64,000 nucleotides of DNA from Streptomyces sp. B21-083 (GTDB taxonomy: Bacteria > Actinomycetota > Actinomycetes > Streptomycetales > Streptomycetaceae): the NCBI RefSeq assembly GCF_036898825.1, contig NZ_JARUND010000001.1:3162001-3226000 (forward strand). Reading direction: 5' to 3'. Below the pieces are notes generated by a model. That model was not told where the DNA came from, ran no database searches, and saw nothing but the letters and a program-made list of their open reading frames with translations. The translations under genes and the position numbers were made by a program. The number at the start of each line of letters is the position of its first letter. Position 1 is the stretch's first letter. This document shows, piece by piece, positions 8,258-17,279 of the stretch.

Positions 8258-9475
8258 GTGTCAGGAAGGCTTCTACGTCTGGTCTGTACGGCGGCGATGG
8301 CCGCCGGCACACTCCTCGCACCCGTCCCCGCCCTGGCCGCACCGGCCCCGAGCCCCTCGGCGACCCAGTCCGCCAGTGATCCCGCCCCAGCGGAAGAACC
8401 CTCCATCGCCGCCCTTCTGACAGACCTTCAGCGGCTGTACCGCGAGGCCGAGCAGGCCACCGAGACCTACGACGCCACCGCCGAACGGCTGAAGCGGCAG
8501 CGCGCCGAGGTCCGGCGGCTGGACGGGCAGCTCGTGCGCGCCCGGCTCTCCCTGCACGAGCGGCGCGGCGCCCTCGGCCGGCTCGCCCGGCAGCAGTACC
8601 AGAGCAGCAGTGGCATCTCCCCGTACGTACAGCTGCTGCTGGCCCGCGATCCGCAGCACGCGCTCGAACAGGGTCATATGATCCGGCAGTTGGCGCTGGA
8701 ACGGGCCGAGACGGTGGGCCGGCTGGTCGGCGGCGAGCGGCGCACCGACGGTCTGGCGCGCGCGGCCCGTGCCGCCCTGGACCAGCAACTCACCCTCGCC
8801 GAACAGCAGAAGCGGGACCGGGACGCCGTACGGGATCGGCTGAAGCGGGTCGAGGAGCTGCTCGCCACCCTCAGCACCGAACAGCTCGCCGGGCTGGCCG
8901 AGTTGGAGCAGGGCGAAGTGGCCGGGAAAGAGAGGGAGTTCATCACCTCTGGAGCGCTCAGCGCGGGCCGGAAGCCGTCCGAGGAAGGTGAGCGCGCTCT
9001 GCGGCAGGCGGTGGCGCAGCTCGGGAAGCCGTACGAGTGGGGTGCCGAGGGGCCGGCGTCGTTCGACTGCTCGGGGCTGACCTCGCAGGCCTGGGAGGCG
9101 GCGGGTCGGCCCATCCCCCGGACCAGCCAGGAGCAGTGGGCGCGGCTGCCGCACATCCCGCTGGCCGAGCTGCGCCCCGGTGACCTGGTCGTCTACTTCC
9201 CCGAGGCGACGCACGTGGCGCTCTACCTCGGGGACGGCATGGTCGTACAGGCGCCGCGTCCGGGTGCGAAGGTGAAGGTGTCACCGCTCTCGGCCAACCC
9301 GGTGCTGGGCGCCGTACGGCCGGACCCGGACGGGGAGCCGCTGCGGCGGTACACACCGCCTAAGCTCCCCGCCGACGCGACGGCGGGCTCGGACGAGGGC
9401 TACTCCCTCGCCACGAGGCCCGCGGATTCGCCCGCGGATTCCTACGCGCCCGTGCCCGCGACCGAGCCCAGATAG
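8258..9475 (+). CDS. Secreted NlpC/P60 peptidoglycan endopeptidase
   Basis: About 405 aa. The strong Shine-Dalgarno GGAGGTGATGAC immediately precedes the GTG at 8258, which begins a Sec signal peptide (cleavage near ALAAPAP); the in-frame GTG at 8219 is rejected. Residues about 45-235 form a long coiled coil rich in Arg, Glu and Leu. Residues about 245-360 are the NlpC/P60 domain, with catalytic Cys271 in FDCSGL and His319 in THVALYLG. Such enzymes cut D-Glu-DAP bonds in the cell wall (RipA type). The 3' end overlaps the convergent flavoprotein gene by 34 nt. Confidence 0.93.
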   Translation: MSGRLLRLVCTAAMAAGTLLAPVPALAAPAPSPSATQSASDPAPAEEPSIAALLTDLQRLYREAEQATETYDATAERLKRQRAEVRRLDGQLVRARLSLHERRGALGRLARQQYQSSSGISPYVQLLLARDPQHALEQGHMIRQLALERAETVGRLVGGERRTDGLARAARAALDQQLTLAEQQKRDRDAVRDRLKRVEELLATLSTEQLAGLAELEQGEVAGKEREFITSGALSAGRKPSEEGERALRQAVAQLGKPYEWGAEGPASFDCSGLTSQAWEAAGRPIPRTSQEQWARLPHIPLAELRPGDLVVYFPEATHVALYLGDGMVVQAPRPGAKVKVSPLSANPVLGAVRPDPDGEPLRRYTPPKLPADATAGSDEGYSLATRPADSPADSYAPVPATEPR

Positions 9476-10701
9476 GCGGCCGTCTGCTCCGGTTCGTAGA
9501 AGAAGTTCTCGAAGTCCGACGGGTCGTCGAAGGCGTTGGCGAAGCGGTCGGCGGCCGGGGGCAACTGACCTGCCGCGCCCAGGAGGTTGATGATGTGCTC
9601 CGGCGGCGGGGCGAGCATCGCGTTGGTCCACTTGGTGACGTGCTGGGCGGTGTCCCAGTAGCGGTCGAAGGTGGCCCGCATCCAGGTCTCGTCGAACTCC
9701 TTCTCGCCCTGTTCGAGGATCGAGGCGAGATACGAAGCCGCGCACTTCGAGGCCGAGTTGGAGCCCTGGCCGGTGATCGGGTCGTTGGCCACGACCACGT
9801 CTGCCACGCCGAGGACCAGGCCGCCGCCGGGGAGACGGCCGACCGGGTTGCGGACGGTGGGCGCGTAACGGCCGGCCAACGTGCCGCCCCCGTCGGTGAG
9901 TTCGGCCTTGGTGGCCCGAGCGTACTCCCACGGCGTGAACCGCTCCATGAGTTCCAGGGTCAGGGAGAGGTGTTCGGCGGGGTCGCGGACGCCGTTGAAG
10001 ACGTCGAGGGGGCCGCCGGGTATGCCCTCCCAGAACAGGATGTCGGCGCGGCCCGAGGTGGTGAACGTCGGCATGACGAACAGCTCACCGACACCCGGGA
10101 CCAGGTTGCAGCGCACCGCTTCCATGTCGGGATGCTCGGGGCGCGGGCCCAGGCCGTGGACGTAGGAGACGGCCAACGCGCGCTGCGGCTCACGGTAGGG
10201 GGAGCGCTCGGGGTCGCGGGCGAACATCGACACCAGTTCGCCCTTGCCCGCGGCGACCAGGACCAGGTCGTACGTACGGTAGAAGTAGTCGAGGTCGCCG
10301 ACCGCCGCGCCGTGGATGACCAGTTGGCCGCCGCGCTGGGCGAACGTCTCCATCCAGCCGGCCATCTTCACCCGCTGGTCGACCGACTGGGCGTGCCCGT
10401 CGAGCTTGCCGACCCAGTCGATCGCGCGCTGGGTCGGGCCCGGGTCGTGCGAGCCGGGGGCGGCGACCGAGACGCCGAGCCCTTCGATCTTCGGGGCCTG
10501 GGACTCCCAGAAGTTCAGCTGGAGATCGCGCTCGTGCTGGAGGGCCGTATGGAACATGCACTGCGTGGACATGACCCGGCCGGACCGGATCTCGTCCGAG
10601 GTCCGGTTGGACATCAGGGTGACCTCGTACCCGTGCGACTGGAGTCCGAGGGCTATCTGGAGTCCGGCCTGACCGGCTCCGACGACGAGTATCTTCCGCA
10701 T
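9442..10701 (-). CDS. Styrene monooxygenase StyA-like FAD oxygenase, conservon-linked
   Basis: 419 aa from the ATG at 10701. The N-terminus has a Rossmann FAD motif (GAGQAGLQIALGL), and the body resembles the StyA/indole epoxidase group of two-component flavoprotein monooxygenases, with a second dinucleotide-site-like segment near VVVANDPITGQGSNSASK. These use FADH2 delivered by a separate reductase (StyB), which is not encoded nearby. It lies 41 nt downstream of cvnD on the same strand, so it is probably the fifth gene of the conservon operon. Other Streptomyces conservons end with an oxidase such as a P450. The substrate is unknown. Confidence 0.85.
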   Translation of the reverse strand: MRKILVVGAGQAGLQIALGLQSHGYEVTLMSNRTSDEIRSGRVMSTQCMFHTALQHERDLQLNFWESQAPKIEGLGVSVAAPGSHDPGPTQRAIDWVGKLDGHAQSVDQRVKMAGWMETFAQRGGQLVIHGAAVGDLDYFYRTYDLVLVAAGKGELVSMFARDPERSPYREPQRALAVSYVHGLGPRPEHPDMEAVRCNLVPGVGELFVMPTFTTSGRADILFWEGIPGGPLDVFNGVRDPAEHLSLTLELMERFTPWEYARATKAELTDGGGTLAGRYAPTVRNPVGRLPGGGLVLGVADVVVANDPITGQGSNSASKCAASYLASILEQGEKEFDETWMRATFDRYWDTAQHVTKWTNAMLAPPPEHIINLLGAAGQLPPAADRFANAFDDPSDFENFFYEPEQTAAYLGSVAGTGA

Positions 10702-10742
10702 ACGGTCTGCTCTCTCCCCATGTCGCTGTGTAGCTGCCGCTG

Positions 10743-11408
10743 TTACTCGGGACTGACGTCCAACGCGTGCCCCACCAGGGCGAGCAGGGTCTCGATCACC
10801 GGGAGACGGCGCCGCGCATCCATGATCATGACAGGTATGTGGTCGGGCACCGTGAGGGCCTCCCGCACGTCCTCCGCCTCGAACTTGGCGCTGCCGTCGA
10901 AGTGGTTGACGGCCACGATGTACGGCAGCCCGCAGCTCTCGAAGTAGTCGAGCGCGGGGAAGCACTCCTTCAGCCGCCGGGTGTCGGCCAGCACGACCGC
11001 GCCGATCGCGCCGCGCACCAGGTCGTCCCACATGAACCAGAACCGTTGCTGGCCCGGCGTGCCGAAGAGGTAGAGGACCAGGTCGTCGTCGAGCGTGACG
11101 CGGCCGTAGTCCATGGCCACGGTGGTCGTGCGCTTCTCCGGGGTGGCGGTGAGGTCGTCGGTGCCCTCGCTCGCCTCGGTCATGAGCGCCTCCGTCTGGA
11201 GGGGCTCGATCTCCGAGATGGTGCCGACCATCGTGGTCTTGCCGACGCCGAAGCCGCCCGCGATCACGATCTTCGTGGCGATCGGCGCACGGGTGCGGTC
11301 CTCCTGCCACGGCCGCAACTCTTCGTCCTCCAGGGGACGTCGACCTTCCGGTGGAAGGTGGAGAAGCGGGGACACACCACGGGCGACGTCAGAGACGACG
11401 GAGTCCAC
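10743..11408 (-). CDS. cvnD: Conservon GTPase CvnD
   Basis: 221 aa small GTP-binding protein. P-loop GGFGVGKTT (about residues 51-59), switch Thr region, G3 LFGTPGQ and a G4 motif NHFD in place of NKxD, as in other CvnD proteins. The frame begins at GTG 11408, 20 nt inside cvnC; a GTG or ATG further inside, nearer the P-loop, is possible. CvnD proteins cycle GTP downstream of the CvnA/B/C membrane complex, in a scheme likened to eukaryotic G-protein signalling. Confidence 0.93.
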   Translation of the reverse strand: MDSVVSDVARGVSPLLHLPPEGRRPLEDEELRPWQEDRTRAPIATKIVIAGGFGVGKTTMVGTISEIEPLQTEALMTEASEGTDDLTATPEKRTTTVAMDYGRVTLDDDLVLYLFGTPGQQRFWFMWDDLVRGAIGAVVLADTRRLKECFPALDYFESCGLPYIVAVNHFDGSAKFEAEDVREALTVPDHIPVMIMDARRRLPVIETLLALVGHALDVSPE

Positions 11409-11796
11409 TCAGCACCCTTTCCAGCAGCGCGCGGTCCGGCTGCCCCGGCCCGTGACCGGTTCCGTACACACGGATCTTTCCCTGGTCCGCGAGGTCGCTG
11501 AGGAGCACGCGGACCACGCCCAGCGGCATCTTCAGCAGCGCGGCGATCTCGGCCACCGTACGCATCCGGCGGCACAGTTCGACGATGGCCCGCAGCTCCG
11601 GCATGACCCGGGTGCTGAGGGAACCATTCTCCAACTCCTTGCGCTCCTCGGCCGCTTCGATCGCGGCGACGAACGTCTCGACGAGGAGGACATGGCCGAA
11701 GCGGGTCCGGCCGCCGGTCAGCGAGTACGGGCGTACCCGGGCCGGTTTGCGGTCGCCGCCCCGGACAGGAAGCTTGGGCGTGCCCGGCGTACTCAC
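11389..11796 (-). CDS. cvnC: Conservon protein CvnC (DUF742)
   Basis: 135 aa, soluble. It has the DUF742 winged-helix-like core (RVRPYSLTGGRT ... TVAEIAALLKMPLGVVRVLLSDL). Its GTG start overlaps the cvnB stop as GTGA. CvnC is a partner of CvnA, CvnB and CvnD in the membrane-associated complex. Direct DNA binding has not been shown for the family as far as I know. Confidence 0.92.
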   Translation of the reverse strand: MSTPGTPKLPVRGGDRKPARVRPYSLTGGRTRFGHVLLVETFVAAIEAAEERKELENGSLSTRVMPELRAIVELCRRMRTVAEIAALLKMPLGVVRVLLSDLADQGKIRVYGTGHGPGQPDRALLERVLSGLRRL

Positions 11797-12347
11797 TTGG
11801 CACCCTCCGCCGAACGGCCCCGCCCGGGCCGGACGGCCATCGGGCCGACCGCCGCGGGTTCTTCGGCCGGCGTCCCGCGTTCGATCGACTCCCGTAGCTC
11901 ACTGCGGAGTTCGGGGGTCAGGACATGCCCGGCGCGGCCCACGAAGAGCGCCATGTGGTACGCCACCACGCTCATGTCGCAGTCCGGGGAGCCGTGCACA
12001 CCGAGCAGCGAGCCGTCGCTGATCGACATCACGAAGAGGGTGCCGTCCTCCATCGCGACCATGGTCTGCTTGACGGCGCCGTAGTCCATCAGCTTGGCGG
12101 CGCCGATGGTGAGGCTGCCGATGCCGGAGACGATGGTGGCGAGGTCGGCGGCGGAGCCTCTGGGGCCGGTCGGCCGGTCGGGCCGGCGTTCCGCGTTCCT
12201 GTCTGGGTCGGACGAGAGCAGGAGCAGACCGTCCGAGGAGACCACCGCGACCGACGTCAGTCCCGGCACCTCCTCGACGAGATTGCTCAGCAGCCAGTGC
12301 AGGTTGCGGGCTTCACTACTCAGGCCGAAGGTACTGGGCGCGGTCAA
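11793..12347 (-). CDS. cvnB: Conservon roadblock/LC7 protein CvnB
   Basis: 184 aa. Residues about 10-135 form a roadblock/LC7 domain (LHWLLSNLVEEVPGLTSVAVVSSDGLLL ...), related to MglB-type GTPase regulators. A variable Pro/Arg/Ala-rich tail follows. The predicted start is TTG at 12347, overlapping the cvnA stop as TTGA. A good GAGGAGG site lies 7 nt upstream, supporting this rare start and translational coupling. It probably regulates the nucleotide state of CvnD. Confidence 0.92.
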   Translation of the reverse strand: MTAPSTFGLSSEARNLHWLLSNLVEEVPGLTSVAVVSSDGLLLLSSDPDRNAERRPDRPTGPRGSAADLATIVSGIGSLTIGAAKLMDYGAVKQTMVAMEDGTLFVMSISDGSLLGVHGSPDCDMSVVAYHMALFVGRAGHVLTPELRSELRESIERGTPAEEPAAVGPMAVRPGRGRSAEGAK

Positions 12348-15229
12348 CTGCTTGCCTCCTCGACAGTTCCCCCCGTGGTTTCTTCGGCACGTGCCGGCTC
12401 TGCCGTACGCGCCGTCTGTCCCGTCCGCTCCGCGATCTCCGCCTCCACGTCACGGTGTCCGTCGCGTGCACCGCGCTGGAATCCGCCGAGCCGGCGGCGC
12501 AGTGCCTCGGCGTCGACGGAAGCGGTGCGCTGTCTCGGCGGTTCGGCGGGCGCGGTGATCTTCGGGGTCCGCTTGGGCAGTCCCTTGTCCGTGACCGGTT
12601 CCTCCTCGACTCGCTCATGCGTGTCGGGGCCGATGGCGTAGGGGTCCGGGGCGGCGGTTCCGGTCACGGGCGCGGACGGGGCGTCGGTGTCGGGAGCCGT
12701 GGGGACGGTCGGCTCGGTGGTGTCCTCGGCCGGGGGCACCGGCAGAAGCAGCTCCATGGTGATCTCGGACGCGGGAAGGGGCGCGGGTGCCGGGGCCGAC
12801 ACATCCGTGTTCGTGTCCGTGTCCGTGTCCGCGTCCGTGTCCGTCGCCGGGTCCGCCTCGGCCTCCGCGTCGCGTACGGCCCGTTCCGCCAGGGCGATCA
12901 TCGGGTCGGGCGCGTCGGCCGGGATCGGAGTGTCGGCCGGCGCCTCAGCCGGCTCACCCTCGGGCTCGACAACCGGCTCCTCGGCCTCCGAACGCCCTTG
13001 CAGGACATTGGAGTTGACCTCGGCGTCGGCACCCGGGAACGAGAGCGCCGGGGTGCCACCGGGCGTCGAGGCGGCCGACGGCGGTCCGGCGGCCGGGTCC
13101 GCCGCCAGCAGCGTCGTCGGCAGGACGACGACAGCCGCGACCCCGCCCTGCTTCTGCTCCCGCAACTGCACCCGCACCCCGTGCCGATGGGCGAGCCGCG
13201 CGACGACGTACAGGCCGAGCCCGATCCCGTCGCCGTCGTCCTGCTCGGCGCCGCCGCCCGTCTCGTAGGCGTCGTGCGGGGTGTCCGGGTCGAAGTCGGC
13301 GAGGCGGGAGTTGAGGCGGACCAGACGCTCGGCGGTCATACCGATGCCCTCGTCCTGGACGGAGAGCATGACCTCGCCGCTCTCCAGGAGCCAGCCGGAG
13401 ATCTCCACCGGCAGCTCGGGCGGGGTGAACGAGGTCGCGTTCTCCAGGAGTTCGGCCAGCAGATGGCTGACGTCGTCGGCGGCGAACCCGGCGAGATGCG
13501 CGTGCGGCGGCAGCGCGGAGATACGCACCCGCTCGTACCGCTCGATCTCGCTCACCGCGGCGCGGACGACGTCGACGAGCGGGACGGGACCCGCGTGCTG
13601 GTGGCCGTGTTCGGCGCCGGCGAGGACGAGGAGGTTCTCGCTGTGCCGGCGCATGACGGTGGCGAAGTGGTCGAGCTTGAAGAGGGTGGCGAGACGGTCC
13701 GGGTCCTGTTCGCGCTCCTCCAGACTCTCGATGACCGCGAGTTGACGCTCGACGAGGCCGAGGGTGCGCAGCGCGAGGTTCACGAAGGTGCCGTGGATGC
13801 TGTGCCGGGTGCGCGCCAACTGGGTCGCGGCGTCGGCGAGTTCGGTGCGCAGTTCCTCGCGGGCGTCGGCCATCTTCTGGCGCTGGCCGACCAGGTGCTT
13901 GCGGTCGGACTCCAGGGTGGCGATGCGGTCGTGGACGGCGAGGGCGCGGGCGTGCAGGGCGTTGACGGAGCGGACGACCTGGGCGAACTCGTCGTTGCGG
14001 CCGGTGAACTTGATGGGTTCCTCGGCGAGCGGGTCGGCGGCCTCGGCCAGCCTGGCGGTGCCCCGGCGCAGCACGGAGAGCGGGCGGGTGAGGGTGCGGG
14101 CCATGGCGGTGGCGATACCGACGGCGACCAGGAGGAGGGCGCCGAGGACGGCGATCCTGATCTCCAGCTCGGTGACGTCGTCGTCCCGGAGCTGGGTGAG
14201 GGCCTTGGTGCGCCGGTCGTAGAGGGAGGCCTCGACGCCGCGCATCAGTTCGACGCGGGCGGAGACTGCCGCGTCCACACCGCTGAGGCTGGTGGCGAGC
14301 TCGCTCGTGGACAGCGTGGCCTGGTCGGTGAGCGACGCGAGGTACTTGTCGGCGGTGTCGACCTCGGGTCCGGTGACCGTGGAGTCGTAGCTGCCGACGG
14401 CGGCCTCGGGGGCCGTCTCGCGGAAGTCGGCGAGCGCCGCGTCCGAGCGCAGCCGGGCCTGCTGTGCGGCGGCGCTGAGCGCGTTCCGCGTCTTGGCGTC
14501 GGCCGGTGAGGTGACGGTCTGCTCGGACGTCAGCCCGGTGAACGGGTCGTAGTCGCTCTCGGTGGACGTCGGCACGCTGAGCGCGGCGAGGAGGAGCCCC
14601 CGGGCGGCGGCGGCCTGCTGGACGGCTGCGTCGAGTTCGGCGAGGGCGTAGGCGCCTGCGCCCGCTCGGGGCGGCTGCTTCTCGGCCAGTTGCTCGGCGA
14701 GGCGGTGCAGCCCGGCGATGGCGGCCGAGTAGGTCTCGTGCGACTGGAGAGCGGTGCTCTTGCCGGTGAGCGCCGCTTGGCGCAGCGTGGCGATGTCGTC
14801 GAGGTCCGCTCGGAGCGCGGCCGGGGTGTCCGGGTTGGCGCGCAGGTCGCCGACCTCGCGGTCGACGCGGGCGGCGCGCTGGTCGGAGGGCGCCTTCGCC
14901 TTGGGACGGCCGGCGGCGATGTAGACGGTGACCTCGTCACGCTCGTCGGCGAGCGAGTGGGCGAGGGTCAGGGCGTCCTGGGTCCGCGTCGCGAGCGTCA
15001 CCAGGTCCTGGGAGTCGTGGAGCTGGGAGGAGGCGGCGATGACGGACGGGGCTCCGGCCCCGGCGATCGCGGCGGCCACTACGGCGACGGCCACGATGAG
15101 CCGGTTGCGGACGTGGCCGGGGCGACCCCGGCCCGCGGGATCGGTCGGGGCGTCACCGGTAGCGCCCCCTGCGGGAGCTGTCTGCCTGCCTGTGCGCCGA
15201 GGCCGCGTCTTCTGCACCGGTGCTCGCAT
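12344..15229 (-). CDS. cvnA: Conservon sensor kinase-like protein CvnA
   Basis: About 961 aa from the ATG at 15229; the ATG at 15298 would add 23 residues and cannot be excluded, since neither has a strong ribosome site. A transmembrane helix near residues 45-70, a large extracellular nitrate/sulfonate-type sensing domain (to about residue 360), a second membrane helix, a HAMP-like linker and a coiled coil lead to a HATPase domain (DGIGLGLYVVARLAHRHG). The usual H-box is poorly conserved (LFKLDHFATVMRRHSENLLVL), as in other conservon kinases. The last 250-300 residues are disordered, rich in Pro, Asp, Thr and Ala, with a DTDADTDTDTNTD run. It is the first gene of the operon. Confidence 0.9.
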   Translation of the reverse strand: MRAPVQKTRPRRTGRQTAPAGGATGDAPTDPAGRGRPGHVRNRLIVAVAVVAAAIAGAGAPSVIAASSQLHDSQDLVTLATRTQDALTLAHSLADERDEVTVYIAAGRPKAKAPSDQRAARVDREVGDLRANPDTPAALRADLDDIATLRQAALTGKSTALQSHETYSAAIAGLHRLAEQLAEKQPPRAGAGAYALAELDAAVQQAAAARGLLLAALSVPTSTESDYDPFTGLTSEQTVTSPADAKTRNALSAAAQQARLRSDAALADFRETAPEAAVGSYDSTVTGPEVDTADKYLASLTDQATLSTSELATSLSGVDAAVSARVELMRGVEASLYDRRTKALTQLRDDDVTELEIRIAVLGALLLVAVGIATAMARTLTRPLSVLRRGTARLAEAADPLAEEPIKFTGRNDEFAQVVRSVNALHARALAVHDRIATLESDRKHLVGQRQKMADAREELRTELADAATQLARTRHSIHGTFVNLALRTLGLVERQLAVIESLEEREQDPDRLATLFKLDHFATVMRRHSENLLVLAGAEHGHQHAGPVPLVDVVRAAVSEIERYERVRISALPPHAHLAGFAADDVSHLLAELLENATSFTPPELPVEISGWLLESGEVMLSVQDEGIGMTAERLVRLNSRLADFDPDTPHDAYETGGGAEQDDGDGIGLGLYVVARLAHRHGVRVQLREQKQGGVAAVVVLPTTLLAADPAAGPPSAASTPGGTPALSFPGADAEVNSNVLQGRSEAEEPVVEPEGEPAEAPADTPIPADAPDPMIALAERAVRDAEAEADPATDTDADTDTDTNTDVSAPAPAPLPASEITMELLLPVPPAEDTTEPTVPTAPDTDAPSAPVTGTAAPDPYAIGPDTHERVEEEPVTDKGLPKRTPKITAPAEPPRQRTASVDAEALRRRLGGFQRGARDGHRDVEAEIAERTGQTARTAEPARAEETTGGTVEEASS

Positions 15230-15667
15230 TCCTGACTCGTGTGCCCATGGCCCGGGTGACGATCCGTCGGGACCCGGATGACGTTCCGTCAACTGCATGG
15301 CCGCCCGGATGGTTCTGGCCTGCCGCTCACCCGGTACGGTTCCGGTGCTCCGGCACGGTCCGGCTCCCGACCCTCCCATGCCGGTGGGCAGGGAGCGCGC
15401 GTCACCCGACCCGCCACTCGAAGGAGTGAACATCAAGGAGTCAACATCGGCGGGGAGTTGGCGGCAAGTTCCGTTGGCCTGTGCCCCCACCCCGCGCGGC
15501 GGGCCGGTTGGACGTGGGCGGCGGGCTTTGACATTATCCGCAGCGACGTCTTCACGGAGTAGATCATTCCCTCCCAAACCAGGCGCCTGACCAGCGGCTA
15601 CATGCTGTTTCGGCAATCGTTGCCAGCCTTTTGAGAAGCCTGTGAAGGGCTCGTGCAGACTGGCCGG
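15230..15667. other. Intergenic region between divergent cvnA and PP2C genes
   Basis: No convincing gene. A TTGACA hexamer at 15528-15533 could be a -35 element for the PP2C gene, but no clear -10 follows at 16-18 nt. The conservon promoter must also lie here. Short open frames starting near 15426 lack family resemblance and codon bias. Confidence 0.35.
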
Positions 15668-16459
15668 ATGCGCACTGAACTCGTCACGGAGCCCGGCGAT
15701 CCGGGCCGCCCCAATGAGGACTTCGCGGCGATCGGGCTTCCCGCCTCCGGGCAGGGCGGTTCGCTCGTGCTCCTCGACGGGGTGACGCCACCCGGGGCGG
15801 GGACGGGTTGTCTGCATTCCGTCCCCTGGTTCACGGCCCGGCTCGGCGGTGCGCTGACCGAACTGTCTGTTTCACAACGGGATATGACCCTCGCCGAGGT
15901 ACTGGCCGCCGCTCTCACCCGTACCGCCGGGGCCCACGCGCAAACCTGTGACCTTTCTCACCCGCGTACACCCCAGGCGACCGTGGTTCTCGCCCGCTGG
16001 TCACCGGAGACCGTCGAGCACCTGGTCCTGTCCGACTCGGCTCTGCTGACCGAGTCCCCGGACGGCACGGTCACGGCCCACCTGGACGACCGGCTGTCCC
16101 ACGTCCCCCGGTCATCGCTTGCCACGGACGCGATCGCCGACGCGACGGTACGCAACAAGGAGGGCGGCTTCTTCACGGCGGCGGCCGATCCGTCGGTGGC
16201 CGCCCGCGCGGTCGCGGGCACGATCCCGCGCGCCGAGGTGCGCGCCCTGGCCGCTCTGACGGACGGGGCGACCCGCTGGGTGGAGAAGTTCGCCGAGGGC
16301 GACTGGACGGCCTGCTTCACCACCGTCCGTAAGGAGGGCGCGGGGGCGCTGGTGCATCGCGTACGGGAGCTGGAACGGGCGGACGCGGACGCGGGCCGGC
16401 CGCGCCTGCGCCGCAGCAAGACGCACGACGACGCGACGGTCGTGTACGTGGAGCTGTGA
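15668..16459 (+). CDS. PP2C-like protein phosphatase domain protein
   Basis: 263 aa from the ATG at 15668, soluble. PP2C (PPM) landmarks are present in order: PNEDF near the N-terminus, LLDGVTPPG in place of the usual DGHGG/DGMGG, LVLSDSALL, LTDGATRW and the C-terminal THDDATVVYV. Metal-binding Asp residues appear mostly kept, so Ser/Thr phosphatase activity is possible, but the degenerate DG motif leaves this open. It stands alone and is convergent with a MarR regulator. Confidence 0.75.
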   Translation: MRTELVTEPGDPGRPNEDFAAIGLPASGQGGSLVLLDGVTPPGAGTGCLHSVPWFTARLGGALTELSVSQRDMTLAEVLAAALTRTAGAHAQTCDLSHPRTPQATVVLARWSPETVEHLVLSDSALLTESPDGTVTAHLDDRLSHVPRSSLATDAIADATVRNKEGGFFTAAADPSVAARAVAGTIPRAEVRALAALTDGATRWVEKFAEGDWTACFTTVRKEGAGALVHRVRELERADADAGRPRLRRSKTHDDATVVYVEL

Positions 16460-16504
16460 CGCCCGACGACGACGAATGGGCTGAACCGGCCGAACCTGTG
16501 GGAC

Positions 16505-17008
16505 CTACTTCTCCATCCCGAGGTTCAGCTGATGCAGCAGCCGGGCCAGTTCGGCCACCTCGACGCGGTCCCAGGCGGCCAGCTCACGCACGTACCGCGC
16601 CCGTCGCGCCTCCCGGACGGTACGGAAGCGGGCGCGGCCCTCGTCCGTGAGGTGGACGAGCCAGGCGCGACCGTCGGCCGGGTCCGGTTCGCGGGCGACG
16701 AGGCCCAGCTCCTCCAGGGCGCGCAGCTGGCGGGACATGGTGGCCTTGCCGACGCCGATGTAGGCCGCGAGCTCGGTGGCCCGCTGACGCCCGCACTCGT
16801 CGAGCCGCACCAGCAGCCCGTACGCCGACGACTCCAGGTCGGGATGGACCTCGCGGGCCATCTCCCCGGAGTTGGCCCTGGCGCGCCGCAGGAACACCGT
16901 CAACTCGCGCTCCAGGGCGAGGAATTCCCGCTCGACCCCGCTCCCGGGCGTCGGGGACTCGACACGCCGCCCGTCGAGGCGTCCCCCGCCGTTGCCGTCC
17001 TCGTGCAC
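16505..17008 (-). CDS. MarR-family transcriptional regulator
   Basis: 167 aa from GTG 17008. An N-terminal helical dimerisation part is followed by a winged helix (RATELAAYIGVGKATMSRQLRALEELGLVAREPDPADGRAWLVHLTDEG), which includes the typical DGR wing. It probably represses itself or a neighbour in response to a small molecule. It has no obvious operon partner. Confidence 0.92.
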   Translation of the reverse strand: MHEDGNGGGRLDGRRVESPTPGSGVEREFLALERELTVFLRRARANSGEMAREVHPDLESSAYGLLVRLDECGRQRATELAAYIGVGKATMSRQLRALEELGLVAREPDPADGRAWLVHLTDEGRARFRTVREARRARYVRELAAWDRVEVAELARLLHQLNLGMEK

Positions 17009-17178
17009 GTCAGCACCCCTGATCCGGTCACACCGCTCGGAAAGTCTCCGTCGAACACGGCCATCGCCGCAGCTCGGACAGTATTTCGCAGGACCGGCGG
17101 GACGACGTCATCCAGGGTCCCCGCCAAGCCCGGCTCCGCGCACGGGAAGACCCGGGCCCCTTCCGGGACCCGGGCCCT

Positions 17179-17260
17179 AGGGCCTGCCGTTTGGATCACG
17201 CCTGGGCCGCGGTCAAAGGCGCCGCAGCCCGAAACCAGCGTGATCCAAACGACAGGCCCT
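17179..17260. repeat. Intergenic palindrome, 23-bp arms
   Basis: Arms AGGGCCTGCCGTTTGGATCA... at 17179-17201 and the complement at 17238-17260 differ at one position. It sits between the MarR promoter region and the lon 3' end and may terminate lon transcription. It is a non-coding dispersed element of the sort common in Streptomyces. Confidence 0.75.
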
Positions 17261-17279
17261 ACCCGACCGGCAGCGTCCG

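Noticed and set aside
15297..15590. Possible small plus-strand gene with GGAG before GTG near 15426
   Set aside because: No recognisable protein features and poor codon bias; more likely promoter DNA between divergent genes.
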